DNA from: Bradyrhizobium sp. AZCC 1721
GTDB taxonomy: Bacteria; Pseudomonadota; Alphaproteobacteria; Rhizobiales; Xanthobacteraceae
Direction: 5' to 3'
DNA length: 64,000 nt
Assembly (NCBI RefSeq): GCF_036924715.1
Contig: NZ_JAZHSB010000001.1
Coordinates: forward strand, 2,719,001-2,783,000
Shown: positions 10,143 to 19,146 of the stretch, one piece after another
Layout: the number at the start of each line of letters is the position of its first letter
How positions within the stretch are numbered: the stretch's first letter is position 1
Program-made: the position numbers and the translations under genes
Notes under the pieces: generated by a model
What the model saw: the letters and a program-made list of their open reading frames with translations, nothing else
The model's database searches: none
Told to the model about the DNA's origin: nothing

Positions 10143-11123
10143 ATGTCTATGCCATCTCTCGCCCGGGCGATTGCCGCCGCTGTCCTTACGGTGTGTGCCT
10201 TGGCGCCAAGCGGAGCCGGCGCTCAGAATTTTGAGCGGCCCGTGCGGCTGATCGTGCCGTTCGCTCCCGGCGGCACCTCGGACATTTTGGCGCGCCTGAT
10301 CAGCCCAAAACTATCCGCCGCCATCGGTCAGTCGGTCGTGGTCGAGAACAAGCCGGGCGCAGCGGGCAATCTCGGGGCCGACGCCGTCGCCAAGGCGCAG
10401 CCCGACGGCCACACCCTGTTGCTGATGGATGTCGGATCGCTGGCGACGGCGCCCAGCCTGTTCTCCGATCTCACGTTCGACGTTCAGAAGGACCTCGCGC
10501 CGATTTCCATGGTGATGTTCGGCCCCTATGTTCTGGCCGTCCATGAATCGGTCCCGGCGAAGACGTCCAAGGAGCTGATCGAATACGCCAAGGCCAATCC
10601 GAACAAACTCACCGTGGCCAATTCCGGCGTCGGCGGCGCCAATCATATCACTGCCGTGGTGATGGCGAAGGAACTGGGAATTCAGTGGAAGAACGTTCCC
10701 TACAAGGGCGGGGCGGCCGCCTCGCGCGCCGTCGTGTCCGGGGAGAGCGGCGTGATCATCAACGGCGCTGCGGCGACGATGCCCTTTGTAACAAACAAGC
10801 AGCTTGTCGGACTTGCCGTCACCGGCGAGCAGCGGATTGCCTCGGCTCCCGATCTGCCGACTTTCAAGGAGGCGGGCCTGCCCGGCGGCGATGCCGGGAC
10901 CTGGCAGGGCATCCTGACCACCGGTGGCACGCCGCCCGCCATGGTCGCGCGATTGAACGCCGAAATCCGCAAGATCCTGGAGCTGCCCGAGATTCAGCAG
11001 AAGATCGCCGAGCAGGGTGGCGTGGTGCGGGCCCAATCGCCGGAGGAATTCCGCAACTGGCTCAAGGACGCGACGACGCGCTGGGGCACGATCATTCGCG
11101 AGGCCGGCATCAAGGGCAGCTAA
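10143..11123 (+). CDS. tctC: Tripartite tricarboxylate transporter substrate-binding protein (TctC/Bug family)
   Basis: 326 residues from the ATG 8 bases after GGAGG; a further in-frame ATG at 10116 lacks a ribosome site. A signal peptide ends near PSGAGAQ. The Bug-family hallmarks RLIVPFAPGGTSDILAR, the AGNLGADAVAKAQPDGHTLL stretch (shortened here) and PYKGGAAASRAVVSGE follow. Bug proteins capture carboxylates or other small acids in the periplasm and hand them to TctBA, encoded next. The ligand is unknown. Divergence from a LysR gene is common for these systems. Confidence 0.92.
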   Translation: MSMPSLARAIAAAVLTVCALAPSGAGAQNFERPVRLIVPFAPGGTSDILARLISPKLSAAIGQSVVVENKPGAAGNLGADAVAKAQPDGHTLLLMDVGSLATAPSLFSDLTFDVQKDLAPISMVMFGPYVLAVHESVPAKTSKELIEYAKANPNKLTVANSGVGGANHITAVVMAKELGIQWKNVPYKGGAAASRAVVSGESGVIINGAAATMPFVTNKQLVGLAVTGEQRIASAPDLPTFKEAGLPGGDAGTWQGILTTGGTPPAMVARLNAEIRKILELPEIQQKIAEQGGVVRAQSPEEFRNWLKDATTRWGTIIREAGIKGS

Positions 11124-11133
11124 GGGCGTGCCG

Positions 11134-11583
11134 ATGACGCGTTCCCGGATCGACGTGCAGGACCTGCTGTTTGGCCTGTTCTTCGTGGCGGTGGCGACGG
11201 GTACGCTCGTCGCCACGCGCAATCTGACGGTCGGTCACGCCGCCGATATGGGTCCGGGCTATATGCCCCGCGTCGTCGCACTCGCGCTGATGGCGTTCGG
11301 CCTTTTCTTCAGCGGACGTGGGCTCTGGCGCGCGGGTCGCGGCATCGCGCCCATTCAGTTGCGCCCGCTGCTGGCGATCCTGGCTTCTGTCGGCGTTTTC
11401 GCGCTGACGGCGGAGCGGTTGGGCCTCGCGATCGCCTCCGTCGCCGCCGTAATTCTCGCCAGCTTCGCCACCCGAGAAGGCCGGCTTGTCGAGACCGTGG
11501 CATTTGCCATCGTGCTTTCGGGCGCCGCCGTTCTTCTGTTCGTCAAGTTGCTGGGCTTGCCGATCCCGATCTGGCCCCGCTAG
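11134..11583 (+). CDS. tctB: Tripartite tricarboxylate transporter small membrane subunit TctB
   Basis: 149 residues with four hydrophobic segments (about 11-30, 44-62, 76-95 and 120-140) and the TctB-like ADMGPGYMPRVVALAL segment. It is the small, poorly conserved integral subunit of the transporter. A GTG two codons earlier (11128) is an alternative start. It sits between the binding protein and the large membrane subunit, the standard order. Confidence 0.88.
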   Translation: MTRSRIDVQDLLFGLFFVAVATGTLVATRNLTVGHAADMGPGYMPRVVALALMAFGLFFSGRGLWRAGRGIAPIQLRPLLAILASVGVFALTAERLGLAIASVAAVILASFATREGRLVETVAFAIVLSGAAVLLFVKLLGLPIPIWPR

Positions 11584-11610
11584 GGCGGCACGCTTCGCAG
11601 GCAGACGCAT

Positions 11611-13110
11611 ATGGAACTCTTTGACAATCTGCTGATGGGTCTTTCGACGGCCCTTCAACTCAACAATTTGATTTTCTGCCTGATCGGCGTGGTCATCGGG
11701 ACCGCAATCGGCGTGCTGCCCGGCATCGGTCCGATTCCCACGGTGGCGTTGCTGTTGCCCTTCACCTTCGGCCTGTCGCCCGCAAGCGCCATGATCATGC
11801 TGGCCGGCATCTTCTACGGCGCGCAGTATGGCGGTTCGACCACCGCCATCCTGGTCAATGTGCCGGGCGAGACGTCGTCGGTCGTCACCTGTATCGACGG
11901 TCACGAGATGGCCAAGCAGGGCAGGGCCGGAACCGCGCTGGCCATTGCCGCGATTGCCTCGTTCTTTGCCGGCACGATGGCGACGATCGTGATCGCGGTA
12001 CTCAGCGTGCCGTTGTCGGTGCTGGCGCTTAAATTCACCGCGGTCGAATATTTCAGTCTCCTCGTGCTCGGCCTGATTGCCGCGGTCGTGCTCGCGCATG
12101 GTTCGGTCGCCAAATCGCTGGCAATGGTGCTGCTGGGGCTGTTGCTTGGCCTCGTCGGGATCGATGTCTCCTCGGGCGTCGCACGCATGACCTTCGGCAT
12201 CGCCGCTCTGTCGGATGGTCTTGATTTCGTGCCGATCGCGATGGGCCTGTTCGGGCTGGGCGAAATCATCGCCAATCTGGAGAGACCCGCCGAGCGCCGC
12301 GTCGTCAGCCAGTCGATCCGCAGCCTGATCCCGAGCTGGGGAGACTTGCGGGCGGCTTTTCCAGCCGTGGTGCGCGGCACGGCGCTGGGCTCCGTGCTGG
12401 GGGTGTTGCCCGGCGGCGGTGCTGCGCTTCCGCCATTCTCATCCTACGCGCTGGAGAAGAAGCTCGCCCGCGATCCCTCACGCTTCGGCAAGGGCGCCAT
12501 CGAGGGCGTTGCCGGTCCGGAGGCCGCCAACAATGCCGGCGCCCAGACCAGCTTCATTCCGCTCTTGACGCTCGGCATTCCCGCCAACGCCCTGATGGCG
12601 CTGATGATCGGCGCGCTGATGATGCAGGGCATCCAGCCCGGTCCGCAGATCATGACCGAGCAGCCCAAGCTCGTCTGGGGCGTCATCGCCAGCATGTGGG
12701 TCGGCAACCTGATGTTGCTGATCATCAACCTGCCGCTGATCGGCCTGTGGGTCTCGATGCTGAAGATACCCTATCGCCTGCTGTTTCCCGCCATCGTGCT
12801 GTTCTGCTGCATCGGCACTTACGGGATCGCCAACAGCCTGTTCAATGTCTGGCTGATGATGGGCTGCGCCTTGATCGGCTATTTCTTCATCAAGATCGGC
12901 GTCGAGCCGGCGCCGCTCCTGCTTGGCCTCGTGCTTGGTCCGCAATTAGAAGAAAACTTCCGGCGCGCGATGTTGATCGCTGATGGCGATTTCACCGTCT
13001 TTCTGTCGCGGCCGATCAGCGCGGTCATCCTCGCAGTCGTCGCCGCCTTGTTGCTGGCAATGCTTTCGCCGGCAATTCTGAGAACGCGGAAAGAGGCGCT
13101 GGCGGAATGA
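11611..13110 (+). CDS. tctA: Tripartite tricarboxylate transporter large permease TctA
   Basis: 499 residues, the usual length of TctA, with about 11 membrane segments. The family motifs IGVLPGIGPIPTVALLLPFTF (shortened here), YGAQYGGSTTAILVNVPGE and, as an internal repeat, GVLPGGGAALPPFSSYALEKK mark the two inverted halves. With TctB and TctC it forms a secondary transporter driven by an ion gradient. The gene ends 12 bases before the convergent DUF1045 gene. Confidence 0.94.
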   Translation: MELFDNLLMGLSTALQLNNLIFCLIGVVIGTAIGVLPGIGPIPTVALLLPFTFGLSPASAMIMLAGIFYGAQYGGSTTAILVNVPGETSSVVTCIDGHEMAKQGRAGTALAIAAIASFFAGTMATIVIAVLSVPLSVLALKFTAVEYFSLLVLGLIAAVVLAHGSVAKSLAMVLLGLLLGLVGIDVSSGVARMTFGIAALSDGLDFVPIAMGLFGLGEIIANLERPAERRVVSQSIRSLIPSWGDLRAAFPAVVRGTALGSVLGVLPGGGAALPPFSSYALEKKLARDPSRFGKGAIEGVAGPEAANNAGAQTSFIPLLTLGIPANALMALMIGALMMQGIQPGPQIMTEQPKLVWGVIASMWVGNLMLLIINLPLIGLWVSMLKIPYRLLFPAIVLFCCIGTYGIANSLFNVWLMMGCALIGYFFIKIGVEPAPLLLGLVLGPQLEENFRRAMLIADGDFTVFLSRPISAVILAVVAALLLAMLSPAILRTRKEALAE

Positions 13111-13122
13111 GCGGTGCGGGCG

Positions 13123-13812
13123 TCAGTCGCGCAATTGCCAGCGGCCGATGACCCGAAACCGCGAATTCGCATTGTCCTGACGACACAAGGCGATGGCGTC
13201 GATCGCGATCGGGCCGATGCCGGTTGTCGAAAATCTGCTGCGTAGCATTGCCACAATCGGCTCGCGCCGTTCGGCGGGAAGCCGTCCCGTCAGCGTCATG
13301 TGGAAGCGAAATTCTTCGAAGACATAAGGATATCCCCAGCGGTCGAGATAATCGCGCTGCCGTGGCGTCAGCGCCTCCGGACTTCGCCGCGCGTGATCTT
13401 CCGGGCTGAGTGGAGCACGGAACGAATCGAATGCCCTCGTCGCCTGGGCGGCAAGCAGGTCGAGATCTGCCGACCGTTCGCCGGGAATGACCGCAATGAA
13501 GCCGCTGATCGAATCGACGACCGGTTGGATCACGGGCACTGGCCGGGCCAGATCGGCGAACAATTCGCAGGCCGCAGCAAGCTGCGCCTCGGCCTTGCCG
13601 TCGGCCAGCGCTATCGGCGCCTTCAGCGTGGCGTGAAAGCCGTATTTGCGCGGATCGCGCGTCAGCTCGCGCCAGTCCAACGGGAGACCGTCCGGAAAGG
13701 ACAGGTCTTCGCCGCTATGGGCATCGTAGCCGAGCAGCAAGGCGCCGAACCGGTCGAGCGCGCTGTCGGGCGTGGCGGTGTAATAGATTGCGTAACGGGG
13801 GTAATTTGCCAT
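13123..13812 (-). CDS. DUF1045 phosphonate-cluster protein, 2H phosphoesterase fold
   Basis: 229 residues (ATG at 13812; a GTG at 13836 would overlap the upstream stop). Two HxT motifs are visible, FHATLK (about residue 57) and FHMTLTG (about residue 185), as in the 2H phosphoesterase superfamily, which acts on cyclic or 2',3'-linked phosphodiesters. DUF1045 genes typically accompany C-P lyase genes. No phnP is present in this window, so hydrolysis of 5-phosphoribosyl 1,2-cyclic phosphate, the normal PhnP step, is a reasonable but unproven role. It is the last gene of the acyltransferase-phnM operon. Confidence 0.85.
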   Translation of the reverse strand: MANYPRYAIYYTATPDSALDRFGALLLGYDAHSGEDLSFPDGLPLDWRELTRDPRKYGFHATLKAPIALADGKAEAQLAAACELFADLARPVPVIQPVVDSISGFIAVIPGERSADLDLLAAQATRAFDSFRAPLSPEDHARRSPEALTPRQRDYLDRWGYPYVFEEFRFHMTLTGRLPAERREPIVAMLRSRFSTTGIGPIAIDAIALCRQDNANSRFRVIGRWQLRD

Positions 13813-13832
13813 TGCGCCAGAATAGGGCCGCC

Positions 13833-15026
13833 TCACGCGGCTGCAACCGCCTTGCGTGATGCTGCGGACGAATGGACGAGACGGTTCGCCTCCGTCAGAT
13901 GTACGAGACGCCCCGCGGCAATGACGGCGACGATGCGCGGGCGCAATGGCACCGTGTCATCGACGAGAAGGATATCGGCGCGCTGCCCCGCGGCGAGCGT
14001 GCCGCGATCGGCGAGGCCGGCGGCGCGCGCCGGTGCCGCCGAGATCAGTTGCCATGCCGCGGCCAGCGGCAGAACGCCGTCGGCCGCAAGCCGGAATGCC
14101 GCCAATAGCGGCGCCGGATAATAATAGTCCGACGCAAGCACCGAACAGAGGCCCTTGGCGATCATGTCGGAGGCCCTGGTCCAGCCTGTATGGCTGCCGC
14201 CGCGCACGACATTGGGCGCGCCGAACACGATGAAGTCTCCGGCTTCGGCAGCATCGCGTGCAGTTTCCTCGTTGACCGGGAATTCGGCGATTGCAACGCC
14301 CTGCGCACGGAAGGCCTGCCGCATCGCCGGGCTTTCGTCGTCGTGGGAGAGCATCCGGACGTTTGCCGCGCGTGCTGCCTGCGCCAGCCGGGCGATCGAA
14401 GCCGGCACGTCGTGGCCGCGGCAGACCACACGTTCCACCAGGCGATCGAACGCCTCATTGCTGAGACCCGTGCGCTCGACCATTCGGCTGCGCTTTTGCG
14501 GCTTGGCGAGGCTGGCGACCGTCGAGTCCATGTGGTCGTTGAAGGCGAACAGGTCGACGCGTCCTTCCGAAAGCCAGCCGATGATTTCGCTTTCCGCGTC
14601 GAGATTGTAGGTCTCGTGCCGGAGATGGAAGCGGGTGTCGGCGGCGAGCTGCGGCCGCATTTGCTCGATCGCCTCCAGCAAGCGCCTGGCATTGTCGGCG
14701 CTGCGCAGGCCGGGCTCCCACGACCAGGTCGTGGCATGATAGACGGTCGTGATCCCGTTGCTGATCGCCTGCCGGTCGCTGTCAACAAGCGCCACATCGA
14801 TCGGGAAATCGACCCCGGGGCGCGGCATCATCTGCCGCTCGAAGGCATCGCCATGCAGATCGACAATGCCCGGCAATACCAGGAGGCCATCGGCATTGAC
14901 GCCGCCGATGCCGTGGTTGCTGTCCGCACCTACGGCTGCGATCTCGCGGCCAGCGATCCGCAATGAGGTTTCGACGATTTCGTGGCCGAGCAGGGCCCGG
15001 CCACCTTCGATGAACAGTTCAGTCAC
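13833..15026 (-). CDS. phnM: PhnM paralogue 1, ribosyl-phosphonate triphosphate hydrolase (amidohydrolase family)
   Basis: 397 residues starting at a GTG that overlaps the acyltransferase stop. It is a metal-dependent amidohydrolase with [21 protein letters not shown] replacing the HTDHLE...RPK motif of the second copy; metal-ligand stretches [15 protein letters not shown] and [14 protein letters not shown] follow. PhnM releases diphosphate from alpha-D-ribose 1-methylphosphonate 5-triphosphate. A second, clearly different phnM lies at 24556-25710 in the main C-P lyase operon, so this copy may serve a side substrate or different growth condition. Confidence 0.85.
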   Translation of the reverse strand: MTELFIEGGRALLGHEIVETSLRIAGREIAAVGADSNHGIGGVNADGLLVLPGIVDLHGDAFERQMMPRPGVDFPIDVALVDSDRQAISNGITTVYHATTWSWEPGLRSADNARRLLEAIEQMRPQLAADTRFHLRHETYNLDAESEIIGWLSEGRVDLFAFNDHMDSTVASLAKPQKRSRMVERTGLSNEAFDRLVERVVCRGHDVPASIARLAQAARAANVRMLSHDDESPAMRQAFRAQGVAIAEFPVNEETARDAAEAGDFIVFGAPNVVRGGSHTGWTRASDMIAKGLCSVLASDYYYPAPLLAAFRLAADGVLPLAAAWQLISAAPARAAGLADRGTLAAGQRADILLVDDTVPLRPRIVAVIAAGRLVHLTEANRLVHSSAASRKAVAAA

Positions 15027-15676
15027 GATGCGGCACTCTGGTTGAATGAACGGCGAGTAGCTGCTGCGCCGGCTTCGTACTTTTCGAGAAAGCCCTCTAC
15101 ATCGAGCTTGCGGAAATCGGGCAGGGCGCGGCGAAGCGCCTCATGGTCCCAATCCCACCACGCGAGTTCCGCAAGCCGCCCCGCAATGGATTCCGGAAAA
15201 CGCCGCTTGATCGGCCGTGCCGGATTGCCTGCAACGATCGTATAGGCAGGGACATCCTTGGTCACGATGGCGCCGGCCGCGACCACGGCGCCGGTGCCGA
15301 TCGAGCGGCCAGGCAGAATAACCGCGCCATGGCCGATCCAGACATCGTGGCCGATATGGACGTGATGCTTGCGGCGCCACGCAAAAAACTCGGCATCGTC
15401 GCTCTCGCCCGAAAAGTAGCTGCTGGCGCGGTAGGTGAAATGCGCCTGCGAGGCCCGGTGCATCGGATGATTACCCGGGTTGATGCGCGTCATCGCCGCG
15501 ATCGAACAGAATTTCCCGATCATCGTATAGGTGATCTGCGAGTCGTTCACGACGTAGGAATAATCGGCCATCGTGACCTCGAGCAGGATGGTCCGGGCGC
15601 CGACCTCGGTGTAGGCGCCGAGCTGGCAGTCGCGCACTGACGCGGTGGGGTCGACCAATGGTTCAGTGGAAAGCAT
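15023..15676 (-). CDS. Phosphonate-cluster acyltransferase (left-handed beta-helix, hexapeptide repeat)
   Basis: 217 residues from the ATG at 15676 (a TTG at 15688 is possible). It has hexapeptide-repeat character and the xenobiotic acetyltransferase signature: [29 protein letters not shown] and [19 protein letters not shown]. Members of this subgroup occur in C-P lyase clusters and may acylate aminophosphonates before cleavage, like PhnO, though they belong to a different fold; this role is inference. First gene of a three-gene operon divergent from phnCDE, downstream of candidate Pho boxes. Confidence 0.85.
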   Translation of the reverse strand: MLSTEPLVDPTASVRDCQLGAYTEVGARTILLEVTMADYSYVVNDSQITYTMIGKFCSIAAMTRINPGNHPMHRASQAHFTYRASSYFSGESDDAEFFAWRRKHHVHIGHDVWIGHGAVILPGRSIGTGAVVAAGAIVTKDVPAYTIVAGNPARPIKRRFPESIAGRLAELAWWDWDHEALRRALPDFRKLDVEGFLEKYEAGAAATRRSFNQSAAS

Positions 15677-16018
15677 CTTGCCGGCCAACGGTAACGTCCA
15701 TCAACAATCGGGGAAAGGGGCACCGGCTCGTCTTCGATGCGCTTGATGACAAGATCATGACGGATGCGTGACGTCAGTCCCGCTGTGGACGAAGGCCCCC
15801 GTTCGGGCCGACTGTCACACAACTGTTGAATCCGGACGCTAGCGATGGCGGCGCTGTAGAGCAATACATGCTGCGTCGTTCTTGATGCACCCGGCGGATT
15901 CGCCGGAGTGATCGGACGTTGTTGAAGATCGCCAGGCAATTCATCTGACTGTCACAGGCCGTTGTTAGCGATCGTGACCGCAGACCCACGAGGAGCGTAC
16001 CGCTTGACATCGCATGCC
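15677..16018. promoter_or_regulatory. Divergent phosphonate control region with candidate Pho boxes
   Basis: 342 bases without a gene between the acyltransferase and phnC. Three stretches match the PhoB consensus (CTGTCAT-N4-CTGTCAT): 15812-15829 on the + strand (CTGTCACACAACTGTTGA), 15938-15955 on the + strand (second half CTGTCAC exact) and 15757-15774 on the - strand. They face both operons. Matches are about 12-13 of 18 positions each, so individual sites are tentative; the cluster is more convincing than any one site. Confidence 0.6.
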
Positions 16019-16909
16019 ATGATCGATGCACGAGATATCTCGAAGTCCTATCAGCGTGGCGTGCCTGTTCTGAACGGCGTCACGCTGTCGCTGCGGCGCG
16101 GCGAAATGGTCGCGCTGATCGGTGCGTCAGGCTCCGGCAAGTCGACATTGATTCGTGCGATTGCCGGGCTGACGCCGATCGACGGCGGCCGCAATGGCGG
16201 AGGCGGCCGAATCGAAGTGATGGGCGAGCCGATCCAGCGGGGTGGCCGCCTCAACAAGAATCGCGGCCTGCGCGCGCGCATCGGCGTGATCTTTCAGCAA
16301 TTCAATCTTGTGCCGCGGCTTTCGCTGCTGACCAACGTCTGCTTCGGACTGCTGGGGCGATTGCCGATCCTGCGCGGAACCCTTGGTCAATTCAGCGAGG
16401 CCGACAAACGCGTGGCCATGCAGGCGCTGGCGCGTGTGGGCATCGCCGAACATGCGCTCAAGCGCGCCAGCGAACTGTCCGGCGGCCAGCAGCAGCGCGC
16501 TGCCATCGCGCGTTCGTTAGTGCAGGGGGCCGAACTGTTGATCGCGGACGAGCCGATCGCCTCGCTCGATCCGGCCGCTGCGCGCCGCGTTATGGATTTG
16601 CTCGCCGACATGAACCGCAATGACGGCCTGACCGTGTTCATTTCGCTTCATCAGGTCGAATACGCTCTCAAGTATTGCGCGCGCACGATCGCGCTCAAAT
16701 CCGGCAAGGTCGCCTATGACGGCCCATCCAGCGCGCTGACGCCGGCTTTCCTCAACCAAATCTATGGCGCGGAGTCCGAGGAGCTGTTTCTGCCCTCGTT
16801 TGAGGAGCAGGCGCGGCTTGCACAAGAACGCCGAGACAGCAACGAACGGTCAATAGCGCGCGCGCCGGCGAACCCCCCAGCTTTTGATGTCGAACGGCTG
16901 TCCGCCTGA
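16019..16909 (+). CDS. phnC: Phosphonate ABC transporter ATP-binding protein PhnC
   Basis: 296 residues from ATG 16019. A TTG at 16004, 8 bases after AGGAG (15991-15995), is in frame and has the better ribosome site, so the true start may be there. ABC motifs: Walker A GASGSGKSTLI, signature LSGGQQQRAAIARSL and Walker B LLIADEPIASLD, followed by the PhnC-type HQVEYALKYCART. It energises phosphonate uptake with PhnD and PhnE. An unusual C-terminal tail of about 45 charged residues extends past the conserved domain. Confidence 0.93.
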   Translation: MIDARDISKSYQRGVPVLNGVTLSLRRGEMVALIGASGSGKSTLIRAIAGLTPIDGGRNGGGGRIEVMGEPIQRGGRLNKNRGLRARIGVIFQQFNLVPRLSLLTNVCFGLLGRLPILRGTLGQFSEADKRVAMQALARVGIAEHALKRASELSGGQQQRAAIARSLVQGAELLIADEPIASLDPAAARRVMDLLADMNRNDGLTVFISLHQVEYALKYCARTIALKSGKVAYDGPSSALTPAFLNQIYGAESEELFLPSFEEQARLAQERRDSNERSIARAPANPPAFDVERLSA

Positions 16910-16978
16910 AGTCAGTCAGGTACGACCTCGCGCTTGGCGCTACCGAAAATGCAACGCGTTCAAAACAGGAGAAGCGAT

Positions 16979-18088
16979 ATGCGCAAGCTAGCTCTGATCG
17001 GCACGGCCGTGGCGGTAGGCATTTCGGCCAACGTTGCCCGCGCCGAGACGACCGAACTCAATTTCGGCATTATTGCGACCGAAGCGAGCACAAATCTCAA
17101 GACCGTCTGGGAGCCCTTCCTCGACGCGATGGCCAAAGGGACGGGCTTCAAAGTCAACGGCTTCTACGCCTCGGACTATGCCGGCGTGATCGAAGCAATG
17201 CGCTTTAAGAAGGTGCAATTGGCCTGGTTTGGCAACAAGTCGGCGATGGAAGCCGCCAACCGCTCGAACGGCGAGATATTTGCGAAGTCCGTCGATTCGG
17301 ACGGCAACCCCGGTTACTGGTCGCATATCATCGTCCACAAGGACTCGCCGATCAAGAATCTGGAAGACGTCCTCAAATGCGACAAGTCGATCGACTTCAG
17401 CATCGGCGACCCGAATTCGACCTCGGGCTTTCTCGTCCCGACCAGCTACATTTTCGCTGCCAAGAACGTCGATCCGAAGGCTTGCTTCAAGACCGTTCGT
17501 AATGCCTCGCATGAGGCAAACGGCATGGCGGTGGCGAACAAGCAAGTTGATGCCGCAACGAACAACAGCGAAAGCCTGCGCCGTTTGGAAGTCACCGCTC
17601 CCGAAGCCCGCAAGAACATCCGTGTGATCTGGACCTCGCCGCTCATTCCGAGCGACCCGCTGCTCTGGCGCAAGGATCTGGCCGCAGACGTCAAAGCCAA
17701 GCTCTATACCTGGGTCCTGAGCTATGGCCGCATCGGAACGCCGGAAGAAATCGCATCCGCGAAGAAGGTTTTGTCTGGTCTGCAATGGGCGCCGTTTATT
17801 CCGTCGTCGGACGACCAGTTGCTCCCGATCCGCGTCCTTGAAGCCAACAAGTCGATCATGAAGATCAAGGGTGACGCCAAGCTATCGGCGGAAGAAAAAG
17901 CCACCAAGACCGCCTCGCTCGAGGCTGACATCAAGACGTACCAGCAAGCGGCCGACAAGGCCGAGCATGGCGCGTTCATGAAGCAGGTCGCGCCGTTCTT
18001 CGAGGCAGACAAGGCCAAGGATCAGGCCAAGCTCAAGAAGCTTATCGGCGAGCTTGCGGCGAACGCTGCGACTGCGCCTACCAACTGA
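16979..18088 (+). CDS. phnD: Phosphonate-binding periplasmic protein PhnD
   Basis: 369 residues from ATG 16979, 7 bases after AGGAG. A signal peptide ends near ANVARAE. The PhnD-like core includes ELNFGIIATEAS, FYASDYAGVIEAM, WFGNKSAMEA and SGFLVPTSYIFA. It is longer than E. coli PhnD because of a lysine/alanine-rich C-terminal helix region (about residues 300-369). It binds phosphonates in the periplasm for PhnCE. Confidence 0.93.
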   Translation: MRKLALIGTAVAVGISANVARAETTELNFGIIATEASTNLKTVWEPFLDAMAKGTGFKVNGFYASDYAGVIEAMRFKKVQLAWFGNKSAMEAANRSNGEIFAKSVDSDGNPGYWSHIIVHKDSPIKNLEDVLKCDKSIDFSIGDPNSTSGFLVPTSYIFAAKNVDPKACFKTVRNASHEANGMAVANKQVDAATNNSESLRRLEVTAPEARKNIRVIWTSPLIPSDPLLWRKDLAADVKAKLYTWVLSYGRIGTPEEIASAKKVLSGLQWAPFIPSSDDQLLPIRVLEANKSIMKIKGDAKLSAEEKATKTASLEADIKTYQQAADKAEHGAFMKQVAPFFEADKAKDQAKLKKLIGELAANAATAPTN

Positions 18089-18096
18089 TGCTGACG

Positions 18097-18128
18097 AAGG
18101 GCGCCAGCCGCCGTGGTTCGGCGCCCTT
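18097..18128 (+). terminator. Hairpin between phnD and phnE
   Basis: A perfect 9-bp stem, AAGGGCGCC (18097-18105) with GGCGCCCTT (18120-18128), followed by TTAAACATTTT, lies within the 55-base phnD-phnE gap. It may be a partial terminator or 3' stabiliser giving an excess of binding protein over permease. Confidence 0.6.
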
Positions 18129-18143
18129 TAAACATTTTAGGCC

Positions 18144-18977
18144 ATGACAGACATCATCGCTCCCATCGAAAGCCGGCCGTCGCGGCAGGCCCAGGAACCT
18201 CCAGTCCCGCTTTATCCCTTCGCCCGACGAGTGCGGGGTTGGCTGGGCTGGGCGTTCGTTTTCGGCTTGCTGGCCTGGAGTTGGGCTCCGGCCGAAATGT
18301 TCCGTGTGTCGGCGCTGTTCACCGACTGGCGCAATATGGCCGAGTTCGGCAGCGCCTTTCTCCATCCGAATTTTCGCGAATGGGATCAGTACATCAGCGA
18401 CATGGTGGTGACCATCCAGATCGCGATCTGGGGCACCGCCCTGGCAGTCGTGTTTGGCATTCCGTTCTCAATTCTGTGTTCCGCCAATATCTGTCCGCCT
18501 TGGATAGTACAGCCAGTTCGTCGGTTGATGGATTCCTGCCGCGCCATCAATGAGATCGTGTTCGCGTTACTGTTCGTTGTGGCGGTGGGCTTAGGCCCAT
18601 TCGCTGGCGTGATGGCGTTGTTCGTTCACAATCTCGGCGTGTTCGCGAAGCTGTTTTCCGAAGCGGTCGAAGCGGTCGATCCGCGGCCAGTGGAAGGCAT
18701 TCGCGTGACCGGTGCGGTGCGCGTGCAGGAGGTGATCTTCGGTGTCATTCCTCAGGTGCTGCCGCTGTGGAGCTCGCTTACCCTCTACCGGCTTGAAACT
18801 AACGTCCGCTCGGCGACGACACTTGGCATTGTCGGAGCCGGTGGCATCGGCCAGACCCTGTATGAAAGCATCCGGAGTTTTCAGTACGCCGATACGGCCG
18901 CGCAAATCATTATCGTGGTCGTGACGGTGATGGTGCTCGATCTCATCAGCGCCTGGATCCGCAAAGTGCTGGTATGA
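18144..18977 (+). CDS. phnE: Phosphonate ABC transporter permease PhnE
   Basis: 277 residues with six hydrophobic segments and the BPD_transp_1 EAA-like loop (EAVDPRPVEGIRVTGA, then FGVIPQVLP). The C-terminal TLGIVGAGGIGQTLYESIRSF is the PhnE hallmark. Many alphaproteobacteria carry two phnE genes; only one is seen here. It completes phnCDE, which is separated from the catalytic genes by phnF. Confidence 0.93.
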   Translation: MTDIIAPIESRPSRQAQEPPVPLYPFARRVRGWLGWAFVFGLLAWSWAPAEMFRVSALFTDWRNMAEFGSAFLHPNFREWDQYISDMVVTIQIAIWGTALAVVFGIPFSILCSANICPPWIVQPVRRLMDSCRAINEIVFALLFVVAVGLGPFAGVMALFVHNLGVFAKLFSEAVEAVDPRPVEGIRVTGAVRVQEVIFGVIPQVLPLWSSLTLYRLETNVRSATTLGIVGAGGIGQTLYESIRSFQYADTAAQIIIVVVTVMVLDLISAWIRKVLV

Positions 18978-19146
18978 TCGTACGCTTCGTCGACTAGACT
19001 AGGCTGACTAGACGGCGCTGCAGCGCTCGGCGTCTTGGTGAAGGCGAATAGCCCCCTTACAAATCCATCGATGAAGGGCAATCGATCGGATTTTGCAACA
19101 AGCTTCGCTTCTGCGATTGCCAGATCGCGCGGTCGTCTAATCGCCG
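18978..19146. other. Convergent intergenic region phnE / phnF
   Basis: 169 bases without a gene. It contains a direct pair of ACTAGAC heptamers (about 18992-19012) and the perfect palindrome GCGCTGCAGCGC near 19014-19025 inside a longer imperfect stem (GACG...CGTC), which could act as a bidirectional terminator. No T-run follows it. Confidence 0.35.
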
